A stretch of DNA of 64,000 nucleotides from Epiperipatus broadwayi (taxonomy: Eukaryota; Onychophora; Udeonychophora; Euonychophora; Peripatidae), in NCBI GenBank assembly GCA_028023455.1, contig JAQFVV010012435.1, positions 3,348,001 through 3,412,000 on the forward strand, read 5' to 3'. Below, piece after piece: positions 45,808-57,294 of this stretch. Within the stretch, counting starts at the first letter, position 1. The number at the start of each line of letters is the position of its first letter. The position numbers were made by a program, and so were the translations under genes. The notes beneath the pieces were generated by a model, which saw only the letters and a list, made by a program, of their open reading frames with translations, did no database searches and was not told the DNA's origin.

Positions 45808-47792
45808 CAGAGATAAGAAACCCCAGGCTCATGTGTCACATCCAGTCAACAAAGGTTTTTGTCTGTCCCTCACCTTAACAACTGGACATCAATTATGTGG
45901 AGATTAGATAAATAGTAGCCAATATTTAGATATCAGTGTACCAGCAAATATTTAATAAAAAAATTATTTACAATTATTAAATCTCATCACATTACCGTAT
46001 CTGCAGATACATTTGTTTTCATTGTTTCTTATTTCTCCATATGGATTTCTCTTTTTTTCTTTCCTTTTCAGAAGTTTGTTTTTGTCTGAGCAAAAACAAA
46101 CCCATGGATACTAAGAAAAAAAAGGTAGGTCTTGAGTTCTGAAATTTTAATGAAAGTTGGACATTTAGCTATTTTTTAACATTTTGGAAAATGTATTTGT
46201 TTGATTTGTCAGGATACCATTGTTGTCAAGAAAGTTTCAAATATTAAAGAGCACTATGAAACCTGTCTTAATCATTACAACTATTTTATTGGAAAAACAT
46301 GAGAAGAAAAAATTGCATGGCTGAGAAATAATTTGACAAATCTGTCATCCTTTTTTTCAAGAAAAGTTGAAGAAATTGACTGAAACACATATGCTAGCAA
46401 GACATGTCAAAATTATTTGCAGAAAAGATGAAACTTTTTACTGATGGAGAATTTTTCAAAGAATGTAAGTTAGCTGCTATTTATCCAGTAAAAAGGAATT
46501 ATTTTCAACAATAAGCTTATCGACAAGAACTGTAACAAGATGAATTGAAAATCTGGCAGAAAATGTCAAAAGCAGCTTAATGGGCATTTTAACAAATCTG
46601 GAGTATTATTCCATTGCTACTGATAAAACCATAGATATGATAGATACTTGGTATTTGTAAAAGGGTGTAACATTGACATTTGATATTGTGGAAGAATTTG
46701 TAGAGTTGATGACTGTGAAAGACACTAGCATTGGAGAAAATATTTTGAGAAGTATTATAAAATCTATTTCTGAAATAAATCTTGATTTATATATTATATA
46801 TTTTTTAAATGTTCAATGTCTTAGCCAAGGAAAAATGCTGGAACAAGTGTATGCATTGAGAGAAAAGATTGCTATGTTTTTAGCGAGCAGAGATACCAGT
46901 GGATTGTCAAGTTAGCATTTATGGTAGGCACCACAACTTACAAGAACAATTTGAATCTTGAGCTTTATGGAAGGAAACAGCTTATATTTTAAATGTTTGG
47001 TCAAATTACTGCTATTGAAGGAAAACTTCCACTATGGAAATCACAACTTCAGATAGACACTACTCTAATTTCTCAAATCTCCAAAATCACAAGAAAGATA
47101 TAATATCAAAAATTTTTGTGAGCTCTATCCAGAGTTTGAGAATCTAGGTTTTCTCCCATTTTTGTGAACTTCTGGCAATTTATTATTTGGTTCTCCTTAT
47201 CAAGTTGACGTGGAACAAGTATCAGAAAAATATCAGTTGGAGTTAGTCAACTTACAATGTGATGAATTTTTAAAATCAACATTTCACTTTGAGTCTACTA
47301 CTAACTTCTACAAGAAATATGTATTGCCAAATGGAAAATATAAAAACATCTTGAATAATGCAGAAATGACGGTATAGTCTAAAGGTATTTAAGAACAAAG
47401 TTGTGTGATGACTACCTGAATGATGTTTTGTTTCTGACTTCAACAAACATTTCCCTGATGTGAAGAAGTTCGCAAACAATAAGCAGAAACAAATGTCACA
47501 TTAATTAATTTGCTATTTCTAATTGTATTTTATTTATAGTAAAGGATTTGCCATTTTTTGTTGTGTTTACATTAAGTAGTTGTTTGACTGTTATTCCTAC
47601 AGTAAAATAAGTAACGTTGTTTAAATAAACCATGTTTAAATAAAATTACATTGATTTCCTTGTTTCTTTAAGTATCTGGAACAAAATAGCTTTCTGGACA
47701 GAGTGGTCTAAGGTTGAGATCATTTATTTGTTAGTACATTTGATATATCTCCTTCAATTTCAAGACATTGTAGAGAAGTCTGGCCCTATCTC
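45808..47792 (+). mobile_element. hAT-type DNA transposon remnant
   Basis: The left end cagagataagaaaccccagg resembles hAT termini that begin CAGNG. The right end ctggccctatctc resembles its inverse only loosely. The flanking 8-mers tgctaaaa and tcctaaag agree at six positions, as expected for an old 8-bp duplication. The transposase remnant lies between them. Confidence 0.55.
46104..47375 (+). pseudogene. hAT transposase of the ZBED/GTF2IRD2-like type, broken
   Basis: A short first segment MDTKKKK (46104-46124) ends at a donor-like gtaggt, and an acceptor-like ttgtcag precedes 46213. Then come HYETCLNHYNYFIGKT (BED-finger exit), EKIAWLRNNL, FTDGEFFKEC, ATDKTIDMID (the usual DE(S/T)TD position) and, in one open frame (46673-46915), TFDIVEEFVELMTVKDTSIG. 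Further on are LNLELYGRKQLI, GKLPLWKSQLQI and VSEKYQLELVNLQCDEFLKS, all in the order of this hAT subgroup. About a dozen stops and frameshifts separate them, and the C-terminal dimerisation end is missing. In active elements it cuts and pastes the transposon. This copy is dead. Confidence 0.8.
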
Positions 47793-47799
47793 TCCTAAA

Positions 47800-49000
47800 G
47801 ATTGTTCTAAAACCAGCTATTTTAATCTGATTGTACATTTTTACTTTAATAAAGAAAAAATAAAAATATCTAGTTACATATGGTAATTTTCACATCAAGA
47901 TTTATAATGTTTGGCTCCTAGTGGCAGTTTGAACATTTAAGATTTTTAAACAGTTAGAGTAATATTTGATGTTAAAGTGAAGTTAAATATGTAAACCATT
48001 CTTTGTATAACCTATGTAGAATAGCAGCTCTCCAACATTTCTTTGTAGATAAACAGTAAATGAGATGCTGTTATTTATAAAGCCAATTGCTGGAAGATAA
48101 TAATTTGAGCTGATTTCCATCTTTGTTTTATCTTTTAGTTAAAAGTAGTCAAACACTTATTTACAACTAAATATTAGCTAATCCTAAGTCTAATTAAACT
48201 TGAAAAAAATTATAATTTTACCCAACCTGAATTTGAACCTAGATACACTCGCGGCAGTTAAAGTTTCTATTAAAGCATTTCATCATTATTTTAATATCTG
48301 TTTTTTTAGAAAACGAAATCTATAGCATTCAAAAAATAAAAGTACTATTAGACATAAATTTTAATTATACAATTTTAAGTTAGTAAGAGTTGACATGCAC
48401 AGACACATGCAGGCCATTTAAGTTATTTTTTTTAAACAAAACATCAGAATACATTCTGACAGAAGGTAACAAGAAGAAGTAAGCTACCAACATTAGAAAT
48501 CAGACATATGATTAATTCAGTTACCACACTTTATTTTATTATTATTATTTGATCTGCCAATGACAGAGAGTATGTTAATAAATAGTTAGACAGATCCGCA
48601 TATCTGTCAAAAATATACTTCATTACTTTTGCAGTTCTAAATAATTTATAGAATAAGCACCTAGATAATGAAAATATCAATTTCATAAAAGCGTTCATAG
48701 GACATTAAAAAATGACAGGTTGAAATTTTCTAGTGACAATACTATTGTTGTCACGTTCTGCAAAGGTAATCCAAAGTTTATGATTAACTATTTTTAATTA
48801 AACTTTAATTAGTATAATTAAATTGAGTTATAATAGTTGACCATACTTTTTTTAGAGTTTATTTATTTAATTATTATAATTAATACAATTTTTAAATTAA
48901 ATCGTAAAAAGATAATTTTAACTTAATGTTTATATATATATACCCTGCTAGGTACATAATCTGTGTTTAAATTTGGTCTGAGTAAATTTAAGAAGATTGT
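47800..49000. other. AT-rich stretch, no gene recognised
   Basis: No supported feature. Confidence 0.5.
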
Positions 49001-49004
49001 CAAC

Positions 49005-49238
49005 AAAATTAGCATTTTTACAGGTGAGGGTTGCATTAGATTCTAAGATCTAGGTGAGGTGCTCTCTGATCTAAGGCTCTTCCCTGATGAAATCCACAAG
49101 CTAGAAACAAGTCTATGGATATTGGATAACTTGGCACTAGATAGGGATTTTATGCACAAACCTTCCTGCACCTATTGATTACTCTGGTTTGCAATGAGTG
49201 GCACTACTGTATAGAGCGTTTTGCCTCGCTGAAGAAGT
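49005..49238 (+). repeat. R-family repeat copy, plus orientation
   Basis: gggttgcattagattctaag, the hammerhead region, ggcactagatagggatttta and gtggcactactgtatag reproduce the R unit. Hammerhead at 49078-49125: CTGATGA (49084-49090), GAAAC (49104-49108) and GTC (49111-49113) are kept, but stems I and II are largely lost. Confidence 0.72.
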
Positions 49239-49484
49239 CATTTATGTTATAAACTATAATTCAATTAGAAATTATTTAGATAAGGTGAAACTTCCTTATA
49301 AAGACATTCAAAATCTAAAGGCTGAAACTACATATCTCTCTATCATTTACATATGTATTCTGCAAAAAATATTTTTTATTTCAGCACATAAAATAAATAA
49401 GACTACATGAGAAATTGTAATCTTCTTATTGAAAATTCAAATTTTATTATTAAAATTTATTTTCAACGTTGTTTTTTTTAAAAC

Positions 49485-49659
49485 AGTAAAGTATGGAGAG
49501 ATGTAAATTAGAAGTAACAAAGACAGTATAAAACTGGAATTTTTGGTGGAAACAAACATCACTGACATCATTGAAAAAATAGAATAAAATGAAATTGGAT
49601 TGATATATCACTAGATGGAGCAACTGAAGCATTAAATTGAATGCATGTTATGGAAATAA
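49485..49659 (+). pseudogene. RTE-type LINE fragment, heavily decayed
   Basis: gtatggagagatgtaaatta corresponds to the RSMERCMLGVTR region at 56116, and the following VETNITDIIEKIE corresponds to EQTGIIDFIEKIK. Homology continues after the S2 insertion only weakly. Confidence 0.5.
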
Positions 49660-49793
49660 AATAAATCAGGATAGTCTTGCATTGGTGGTCGAGAGGTCAG
49701 CATGACTGCCTTGCACTTGCAGGCAGTTGCCCAGGTTGCGGGTTTGCGTCCCGGCTGATGCTATGACACTTAAAAAAAAATAAAGCAGGATAG
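49660..49793 (+). repeat. SINE S2, copy 4, with target-site duplication
   Basis: aataaatcaggatag (49660-49674) and aataaagcaggatag (49779-49793) flank the SINE and differ at one of 15 positions. Inside are ggtggtcgagaggtcagc, a cttgcac anticodon-loop region, gcgggtttgcgtcccggc, gctatgacac and a poly-A tail. This is a clear LINE-mobilised insertion into the RTE remnant. Confidence 0.85.
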
Positions 49794-49799
49794 AGAAGA

Positions 49800-50275
49800 A
49801 TATGAGAAAAATTTAGGGTGGGGAAGAAAAATGGAAGTAAGGTGATTAACAGATTTCTCTGGGCATAGTGGCTGAAAAATTCCTGACTATGATAAAGGAG
49901 AAACCATAGTGCATTGCATGCTAGGACATTTTGTAAAAAATATTAAAAGAGTTCATGTGAAAGAGAGATAAATGAAATCTGAAACTTAGCTTGAATGAAG
50001 TAGAGATTAACAGCTATGGATTGGAGAAATGGGATTAAACATTGTGAACATTTATTCTGCAATAAATTGATGATGCTTAAATGATAATGATGGCAATTCA
50101 TATGATGTAATTGTTATATATATATAATGAAGCAATCGATGTCTAATCATCATCGATGCTTCATGTTTCACTATCTATACTAACCTCCTAGGGGTTCGCA
50201 ATTCAGACCTTTCTATAAATATATGCTATTAACTCACACACTGTATGCCGAATCATTCTAAAGATTAGTAACATT
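49800..50275. other. AT-rich stretch, no gene recognised
   Basis: It includes possible RTE 3' remains (gatgatgcttaaatgataatg near 50068-50088) and a short palindrome at 50132-50163 (gaagcaatcgatg / catcgatgcttc). Confidence 0.4.
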
Positions 50276-50296
50276 ATTAGGTACTTGTGTATAATT

Positions 50297-50478
50297 CAAC
50301 CGATGACGTATTACCCTGAAGGCATATCAGTCTAATCTTGCGATTTTTAAGATAACGTCTCCAAATGATTTGCGGACACATGTAATCGCTAAAATGTGTC
50401 CGCAGATCACGTGAACACGGTACGTTAAAAAACGCAACATTAGACCGATATGCCTTCAGGGTAATACGTCATCGGTTG
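50297..50478. repeat. Subterminal double hairpin
   Basis: The 40-bp arms (50297-50336, 50439-50478) contain ccgatgacgtattaccctga and its inverse and differ at one position. Inside, a second inverted repeat of about 13 bp (tgcggacacat / atgtgtccgca, 50371-50405) forms an inner stem. Confidence 0.85.
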
Positions 50479-50839
50479 ATCACATGGTAAAAAACAAAAA
50501 AACATGGCAAAAATATAAAAATTTAAAAAAAAATTAAACATAAAAAAAAAGAAAAAAAAATGTGACGCAGGTCACGTGATAAAAAAACAAAAAAAAAAGG
50601 CAAAAATCTGACGCAGGTCAGGCAAATAGTAAAAAAAAAAAAATGTACATGCATGTGTCAAAATAATTTAGAAAAAACTATATTCTAATTTATAAAACCA
50701 CCCTATATTATGCTCAATTATAAAAAACAGCGTGTAGCACTGGAGTTGGCGGGGGGGGGCCCTTTGTGTTTTTGACAAGCCGTTAGGCTTGGCGTACACC
50801 TATACCTTGTATTACTCTCATAACTGTAATTTTTATAAT

Positions 50840-51900
50840 TGCCCATGAATTTACGAAAAATAATTTTCTGTATGATATAATTCAGAAATTAAAAATTGCC
50901 GATGAATTTACTAAAAATAATTTTCTGTATGATACAATTCAGAAATTAAAAATTAAATTAAAACGTAATTCAATTGTCGAAATATTAACAAATATTTTTT
51001 GTAAATAAGTTTGAGAATTGTAGAAATATTAACAAAAACTTTTTGTAAATTTTAAATAAACACCTAAATAAAAAAGACACGATCTAATGCAAATCTGGTA
51101 TTAATGGCGCCGCACTTTTACATGCATTTGGTAATTTTAAAAACATACTGCATATTGCAAAATTGATTTAAAAAATTATTTCAAATTATTTACACATTAA
51201 AAACGTAATGTAGAAATATTAACAAAAAGTACTTTACCCGAATTAATGCGAATCTGGCATTAATGGCGTCCTTGTTATCACATGCATTTGGTAATGTATA
51301 TTCAAAATTTGTTTTAAAAAATTATTGAAAATTATTTACACATTAAACGTAATTCAATGTTAAGTTTGAGAATTGTAGAAATATTAATAAATATTTTTTG
51401 TAAATAAGTTTGAGAATTGTAGAAATATTAACAAGAACTTTTTGTAAATTTTAAATAAACACCTAAATAAAAAAGACATGATCTAACGCAAATCTGGTAT
51501 TAATGGCGTCCAGAAAATGCCGCACTTTTACATGCATTTGGTAATTTTTAAAACGTACTGCATATTGCAAAATTGATTTAAAAATTTTTTTCAAATTATT
51601 TACACATTAAAAACGTAATGTAGAAATATTAACAAAAAGTTTTTGTAAATTTAAAATAAACATAAATAAAAAACACTTTACTGGAGAATAAATTATTTAC
51701 ACATTAAACGTAATTCAATGTAAGTTTCAGAATTGTAGAAATATTAACAAAAACTTTTTGTAAATTTAAAATAAACAGATAAATAAAAAACACTTTACCT
51801 GAGAAGTTTGATAATTATAGAAATATTAAAAAAAAAATTTTGTAAATTTAAAATAAACAGATAAATAAAACACTTTACCCGAATTAACAGCTCAAAAAAG
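50840..51900. repeat. Degenerate tandem repeats inside the foldback element
   Basis: The block gaaatattaacaaaaa(c)tt tttgtaaatttaaaataaac recurs at about 50975, 51028, 51210, 51376, 51421, 51625, 51740 and 51820, usually followed by acactttaccc or aatctggtattaatggcg. Unit spacing varies (about 60 to 200 bp). Confidence 0.7.
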
Positions 51901-52139
51901 TAACTGTGATGCCGTGGATAGCAAAATCTCAATAGACAGAAAAATCAAAAAATTTCCCAAACCTATCTACGAATTTTAAATCTCGCGGGTGAAAAAAAAA
52001 AAAATTGACTCTCTGATGGATTAATCATGCCAGTCACTTGGTTACCATGACAACGTTGTCATGCAAAAAATGTCGATGTCTACCGGAAGGGAAATCGGTA
52101 AGTCAAAAACGTCATCGGTTGAATTATTCACAAGTACCA

Positions 52140-53530
52140 TATATTATGACTAAAGCAATAATTTTATTACTATGTTTATTGCTGGAAAATACATTTGCTT
52201 ATATATTTGTAATTATTTTTATATATGTGTGTATTTAATGTAATAACAAAGAAAAATGGGGAAGGCTTGAAATACTGAAATTATCTTTATCACTAGTCAG
52301 ATCGTTGTCTATAATTAAAATTTATAAATCTTAATTAAAATCGAAAAAACAAATCGTTTATCAGTTGTTGTCAAGTGATTTGAATTCAGCTTGTTGCCTT
52401 TAATTAGATTTGTCAATCGCAAGTAAGATCGAAAACAAATCGTTTATCAGTTGTTGTTGAATGATTTAAAATAGTTAAAAATGGTATTTCAAGCCTTATC
52501 TATTGAAAATATTTTGCTAATTAAATGTTGTTTTTAAAGGGATTACAAAGATAAGGTTGGTATGAAATTGCATTCTGGGCAGTATTGAAATGTTATAAAA
52601 GGAACCACAGAACGAAGGAAGTTAGTTTTTTTTAGACTTTCAGTTTTTGGACTTTCAGTTTTTGGTTAAGTTCAGAGGAGTTTTTAGTGAGTTGAATTTA
52701 ATTACTTAAGAAGCCAACATAAGTTCTGCGTGAGTAGTGGAGCCGTCCGCCTCGCTTTTTCTCTCAAAGGACTGTCTACCAGCCGTCAAAATTCCAGCTG
52801 ACTGGCCATATGAGATGACATAGAATTGCCAACCAACCTGCTGCTATGCTGATATCTTAGGTAAAATCATGTAATTTAGAGCTGCCTTAAATACGAACAT
52901 TCACGGGTGATTTATAATTTGTAGCTAAATTAATTCATAGATCCATTTATGATGTTTTGCTAGTTTTGCTCGTAAACTCTCTCTCTATAATCCTTTATTA
53001 ATAATTATGTAATTCTAAATATACACTTGCTTTCACACTCAATTTATGTTTATATAACTATATGCGGCTCAATTAAATATATACAACTTATTTTGTTTAA
53101 TATATATATTATTTTCTCTAATATGTCAGTATCAGTCAACCTTGCAACTTTAATTAAATTCACTAGTAAAAATATATTTATTTGGTTATTTAAAATAGAA
53201 ATCGTTCACTAGGTTGGTTGTATATCTAAAAGTATTTTATTGTGGATGCTTATTTTACTTTGTTGTTTAGTTGTCATTATAAAAGATTGTGACACCTAAT
53301 ATAAAATTCTACCTTTTCCTACCATCGCCCGGAAGGCTAATTCTTTAATTAATACATATCTGGGAATCGAACTTAAATATAAATTTTGCTAGTTTAATAT
53401 TATAAATAAAAGTTATTATTCATTATGATTTGTTAAATGACTCAGAATTGAAAACAGGTTATTGCGCAAGAGGTTAGACCATTTCCAAACTTTAAATAAT
53501 ATTATAAGATTATATAAACGTTTCTGGCAT
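52140..53530. other. Mixed stretch with a GC-richer patch and a TATA-like box
   Basis: An 85-bp direct duplication (aaatcgtttatcagttgttg at 52349 and 52437) precedes ttataaaaggaacc (52593-52606). A GC-richer part (52690-52860) follows. Near 53286-53340, gtgacacctaatataaaatt and catcgcccggaaggc resemble an LTR end and leader, but no coding region follows. It is a possible solo LTR or promoter, unresolved. Confidence 0.35.
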
Positions 53531-53539
53531 ACATAGTCT

Positions 53540-53835
53540 TTTATTCTGATATTTTATCTTTCCATCTCTCGATTGCTTTGTCATTGGGGTGTCGGAAGCA
53601 TGAAGCTCCCGTCCTACCTTTCAAAATCGTTCGTAATCAGGGATGCCCTTCCTGTGGAACGTAAAGTTTATGAGGGTTATGATTTTATGTGCTGCAGAAT
53701 ACAGTGCATCCAGATTCTGGGCTCTCAAACCCAGACCCTCTTTCGATATCGCTCCACCAGAATGCGCGGATATATTAAATCTAAGTTCGTTTTTCAAATA
53801 TGCTTTAAAATGATAAAATATCCACAATTGCCATG
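53540..53835. other. Short GC-richer block, unclassified
   Basis: Open frames exist on both strands here (87 and 68 codons) in clearly richer sequence than the surroundings. I recognise neither product. It could be part of a repeat such as an LTR element leader. Confidence 0.3.
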
Positions 53836-53839
53836 AAGG

Positions 53840-55590
53840 CCCGATTTATTTAACGTATGCTAGTACCGTTACTCTTGTCCTTAATTTAATCACCGTCTAA
53901 TCTTGGTAAGTCGCAATGATGTGTTAAAGAAAATGATTCATTTCATAAAATACGTTCAGTATGTTCATCTTAGAACCGCTTTCTTTTAAAAAAGCATTAT
54001 CGATTCCCATTAGACGTAAATCTAATTTATATTAATGATCGCATAACTTACTCTCGTAAATAAAGTGCATGGTTTGTTTCTTATTTCTAAAAGACGTCTT
54101 TGCCAAACAATGCGAATAAAAGTATAAATAATGGTTCTCCTAAAAAAAATACATGATTGAAATCATATATTTTGCCCGTTATCAAATAAATCATTTACTG
54201 TTAAAACTCACGATCTTTTATATTTATTTTCAGCATCCACAATGCTCCATAGCAAAGTTTTCTTTAATTAGCTTATTAACTCCGCATAAGTTATAAAACA
54301 CTATAAAATTGTATCTGTAAAATTATATTTATTAAATGAGTGATAGAGGGGATTTTATATAACAAAGTCCCAAGTCTTGTAAATAAACAATATTGTCCCA
54401 AGCGTGAAACTAATTGGTAAAATATACATGCGTTTTCTTAATCTTTTGTAATATATATATATGCGTTCATTTAATATTTATTAAATATATCTATTTCATG
54501 TAAATCCTGGTTTGTTGTTTTTGAATTATTTTCTAGTTAATATTTAGAACTGTTTTCTTTAGCTACGAGCTTAGCATTAATAAATAACTATAATAAATGT
54601 AATTCCTGGGCTACTCCAATCTCAACCATCATCATCAGTCTGATCTTATGCTCTAACGCTTTGCTTATGGGCACGGATTTAAAATAATTTTACTGTGTCA
54701 TCAGAATTGTTGTTCATTGGATCAGAGATTCGAAGAATAGGCAAATAGGTTAGAATTCAGGATTGCTCCAGACCTGTGAATCTCGAGCATGATCGGAGTC
54801 GAGGTACTTTTGCTTAGGATTTGAATCTTGTTAAGTGAGCATACTATTTTGACCGGTACAATATATATAATGAAATTAAAATATCGAATACTTTGTTGCT
54901 CTGGGTTTGTACATGTGAAGTTTGAACTATAAAACTGATGTACTGTGATTTATGAGCTCTGGATTCTATTTTTCTATTTCTACTCTAAATCCTATCCAAT
55001 ATTGCCATTGATCTACAAATGCCTGGTATTTTTATTGTTATTACGAACTTAACTAATATTCTACTTTCTCTTAGAAACAAATCTTTTACCTCATTTAACA
55101 CAACTATTTTTATCTCTTTGAAAATAATGCTTTTTAAAAAATAAAACCTTTAATAGATGTAATTTTTCCTCTGAACATTCTACACTTTCAAATAAAATTA
55201 AAATTTTATATTATTTAAAATTATTTAGATATTCAAATATTTATTAACCAATATTAAAGACATACACATCAATATAACTATGTAATAAAAATAATATATC
55301 TAATTGTTATAATGAATAATCAAATTTTCAGAATATTAATTGATGCCCATTATTAAACTATCTTTTATTTTCTAATGTTGCTTAGAAAAAAATAGTCATC
55401 ATTTGTTATCATTCTAACTTTAACAAAGATAGTGATATATAGACTTTCTAATTCCACAAAAGAAAGGTAGTGATAAAGAATAAACAAAATGTATTTTGCA
55501 CTGACTATACAAATCAGTTTTTCATTTAGAAAAATACATCCACAATATTACACAGGTTTTCTTAACTTTTTATTTTTTTAACAACTTTGA
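53840..55590. other. AT-rich stretch, no gene recognised
   Basis: No supported feature. Confidence 0.45.
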
Positions 55591-55599
55591 CAAATTTTA

Positions 55600-55795
55600 T
55601 TTTTGTTAATCCTGTTCTGCCACTATACTAATGACAGAGCTATATGAATCTTTTTCCACTGCTATCCTATCTGTATCCCCAATCTAGTTTCTTGCTTAAG
55701 AACTTCATCAATGAGAGGCTTTGGATTTGAATCTTTTTTACCTCGATGTTTTAAATCTTTTCTTCAGAAACCAAGTTTTGCTCTTACTTTTACCT
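55600..55795 (-). repeat. R-family repeat copy, strongly decayed
   Basis: ctgccactatactaatgaca, atccccaatctagtttcttg and catcaatgagaggctttgga align with the R unit. The hammerhead (55677-55720) reads UUGAUGA and has lost stem II. Confidence 0.55.
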
Positions 55796-55848
55796 TTATG
55801 CTACCATCCTAAAATTTTAAAAACATAATATTTTAAAAGTAATCTGGC

Positions 55849-55851
<3 letters not shown>

Positions 55852-55891
<40 letters not shown>

Positions 55892-55892
55892 A

Positions 55893-55926
<34 letters not shown>
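55852..55926. repeat. (AT)n microsatellite
   Basis: Two AT runs (55855-55888 and 55897-55924) are separated by gatattaa. Confidence 0.9.
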
Positions 55927-55930
<4 letters not shown>

Positions 55931-56445
55931 TAATCATAGAATTAAACTTGGTTGGAATATTTTCGGCAGAAATAACTTGATACTGAAAGGAAATAAGCCT
56001 CTGTGTTTGAAAAGGAAGGTTTTTAATAAATGTGTTTTATCAGTTCTTACTTATGGGTGTGAGACTTGGACACTTAAGAGAAGAGCAATACAGAGACTTC
56101 AGACAATTCAAAGAAGTATGGAGAGATGCATGTTGGGAGTAACAAGAGATTGAAAATGCATTATAGGGATAAAAGAACAAACAGGTATTATTGACTTCAT
56201 TGAAAAAATTAAAAGACTGAAGTGGAGTTGGGCTGGACATATTGCTAGAAGAGATGATAATAGATGGACAATTGAAATCTTAAACTGGTTTCCAAGAGAT
56301 TGTAAAGACCCAGAAAGAGACCACATGTGAGATGGATGGATGAAATAAGAAAGTGTGCAGGGGTGAGGTGGAGAAGAGAAGTTAAAGATGGATTGAACTT
56401 GGCGAGACCTTCATCCTGCAGTGTATTGATAATAGTTGATGATGA
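55926..56445 (+). pseudogene. RTE-type LINE C-terminal and 3' end, broken
   Basis: The frame has NHRIKLGWNIFG, KVFNKCVLSVLTYGCETWTL, QRSMERCMLGVTRD, then TGA at 56151-56153. In the same frame past the stop: IIDFIEKIKRLKWSWAGHIA and RRDDNRWTIEIL, the highly conserved RTE tail. A frameshift near 56325 leads to RWMDEIRKCAGVRWR. The 3' end is a ttgatgatgat-like triplet tail (56435-56446). The RT proper is absent upstream, where an (AT)n tract begins. This is a 5'-truncated insertion, the best preserved RTE copy in the window. Confidence 0.85.
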
Positions 56446-56449
56446 TATA

Positions 56450-57170
56450 GATAGATCTTATACCAGTTCAGTAATTATGTACTTTGGTGTTCTCAGCTTT
56501 TAAATAATTATAAAAATCTATACATTTGTTTTTCATTTCTTTATAAGATATTTATTTATATTAATATAACTCATTTTCATAAATCTTTGGCTTCAAGACA
56601 AATAATAAGCTGAATGTAAAAATATTTTAAAAAGTTATCAATAAAAAGCAGTAAGTTATTATACTGCACTGAATTGGTAAAATATGACAAAAAACATCAG
56701 ATTCTATTCTTCCTGCATTTTTTCAATATTGGATAATAATATGCACATATAACTACAATGTACCTCAGAACCCACAACACTATCTCTATATTAGCATACG
56801 AGTAACATGGAAACACAGTTTAGCTGTTCTCACAAACTTTTACAACACAATTATACCTGAATTACGAATTATGACATAAAATGTTCCACTGTGTTTAAAT
56901 TTTTAAGATCATCGTCAATGCTGCCTATGCTATCACAACATTGTACAAACCACTTGAAATATTTTTGAAAATGTTGTCTTTATTGCCATACATAGTTTAA
57001 ATCATTTCAAACATTTAATAACAGTTTGTTCAATTAAAATAAAAAATGATGTTAGCATTATGTGCAATCATGGTTAAGGTACTAAACACATTATCACATT
57101 TCACGGCAAAATGCGTGATCCAAACTTTGACACAACTTAAAATGTTTATAGTGAATAAGTAAATTATATT
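56450..57170. other. AT-rich stretch, no gene recognised
   Basis: No supported feature. Confidence 0.5.
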
Positions 57171-57290
57171 TTTTTCCCATGTGTCATAGCATCAGCCAGG
57201 AAGCAAACTCACTAACCTGGGACAACTGCTTGTAAGGCAGCTGTGCTGCCTACTTGACCACCAACGCTTGACAACTAAATTATAATAATA
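57165..57290 (-). repeat. SINE S2, copy 5
   Basis: Minus strand: ttggtggtcaagtaggcagc, tgccttacaagcag, a mutated B box (gtgagtttgcttcctggc), ctatgacacatg and an A-rich tail. The flanks aaattatat and aaattataa look like a target duplication. Confidence 0.75.
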
Positions 57291-57294
57291 TGTA

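Larger units (their letters stand above)
50280..52138. mobile_element. Foldback DNA transposon without a transposase gene, 1.86 kb
   Basis: ggtacttgtgtataattcaa at 50280 is repeated in inverse as ttgaattattcacaagtacc at 52119-52138, and the shared end continues through ccgatgacg (about 33 bp). The left end contains a second, larger hairpin (50297-50478). The interior holds A-rich DNA with two tgacgcaggtca motifs (50561 and 50607), a G-run (50749-50758) and tandem repeats (50840-51900). No transposase frame exists. The superfamily is not assigned; a target duplication was not clear. Confidence 0.72.

Noticed and set aside
50132-50163. Small palindrome gaagcaatcgatg / catcgatgcttc as a terminator or regulatory site
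   Set aside because: An isolated short inverted repeat in AT-rich animal DNA; no context supports a function.
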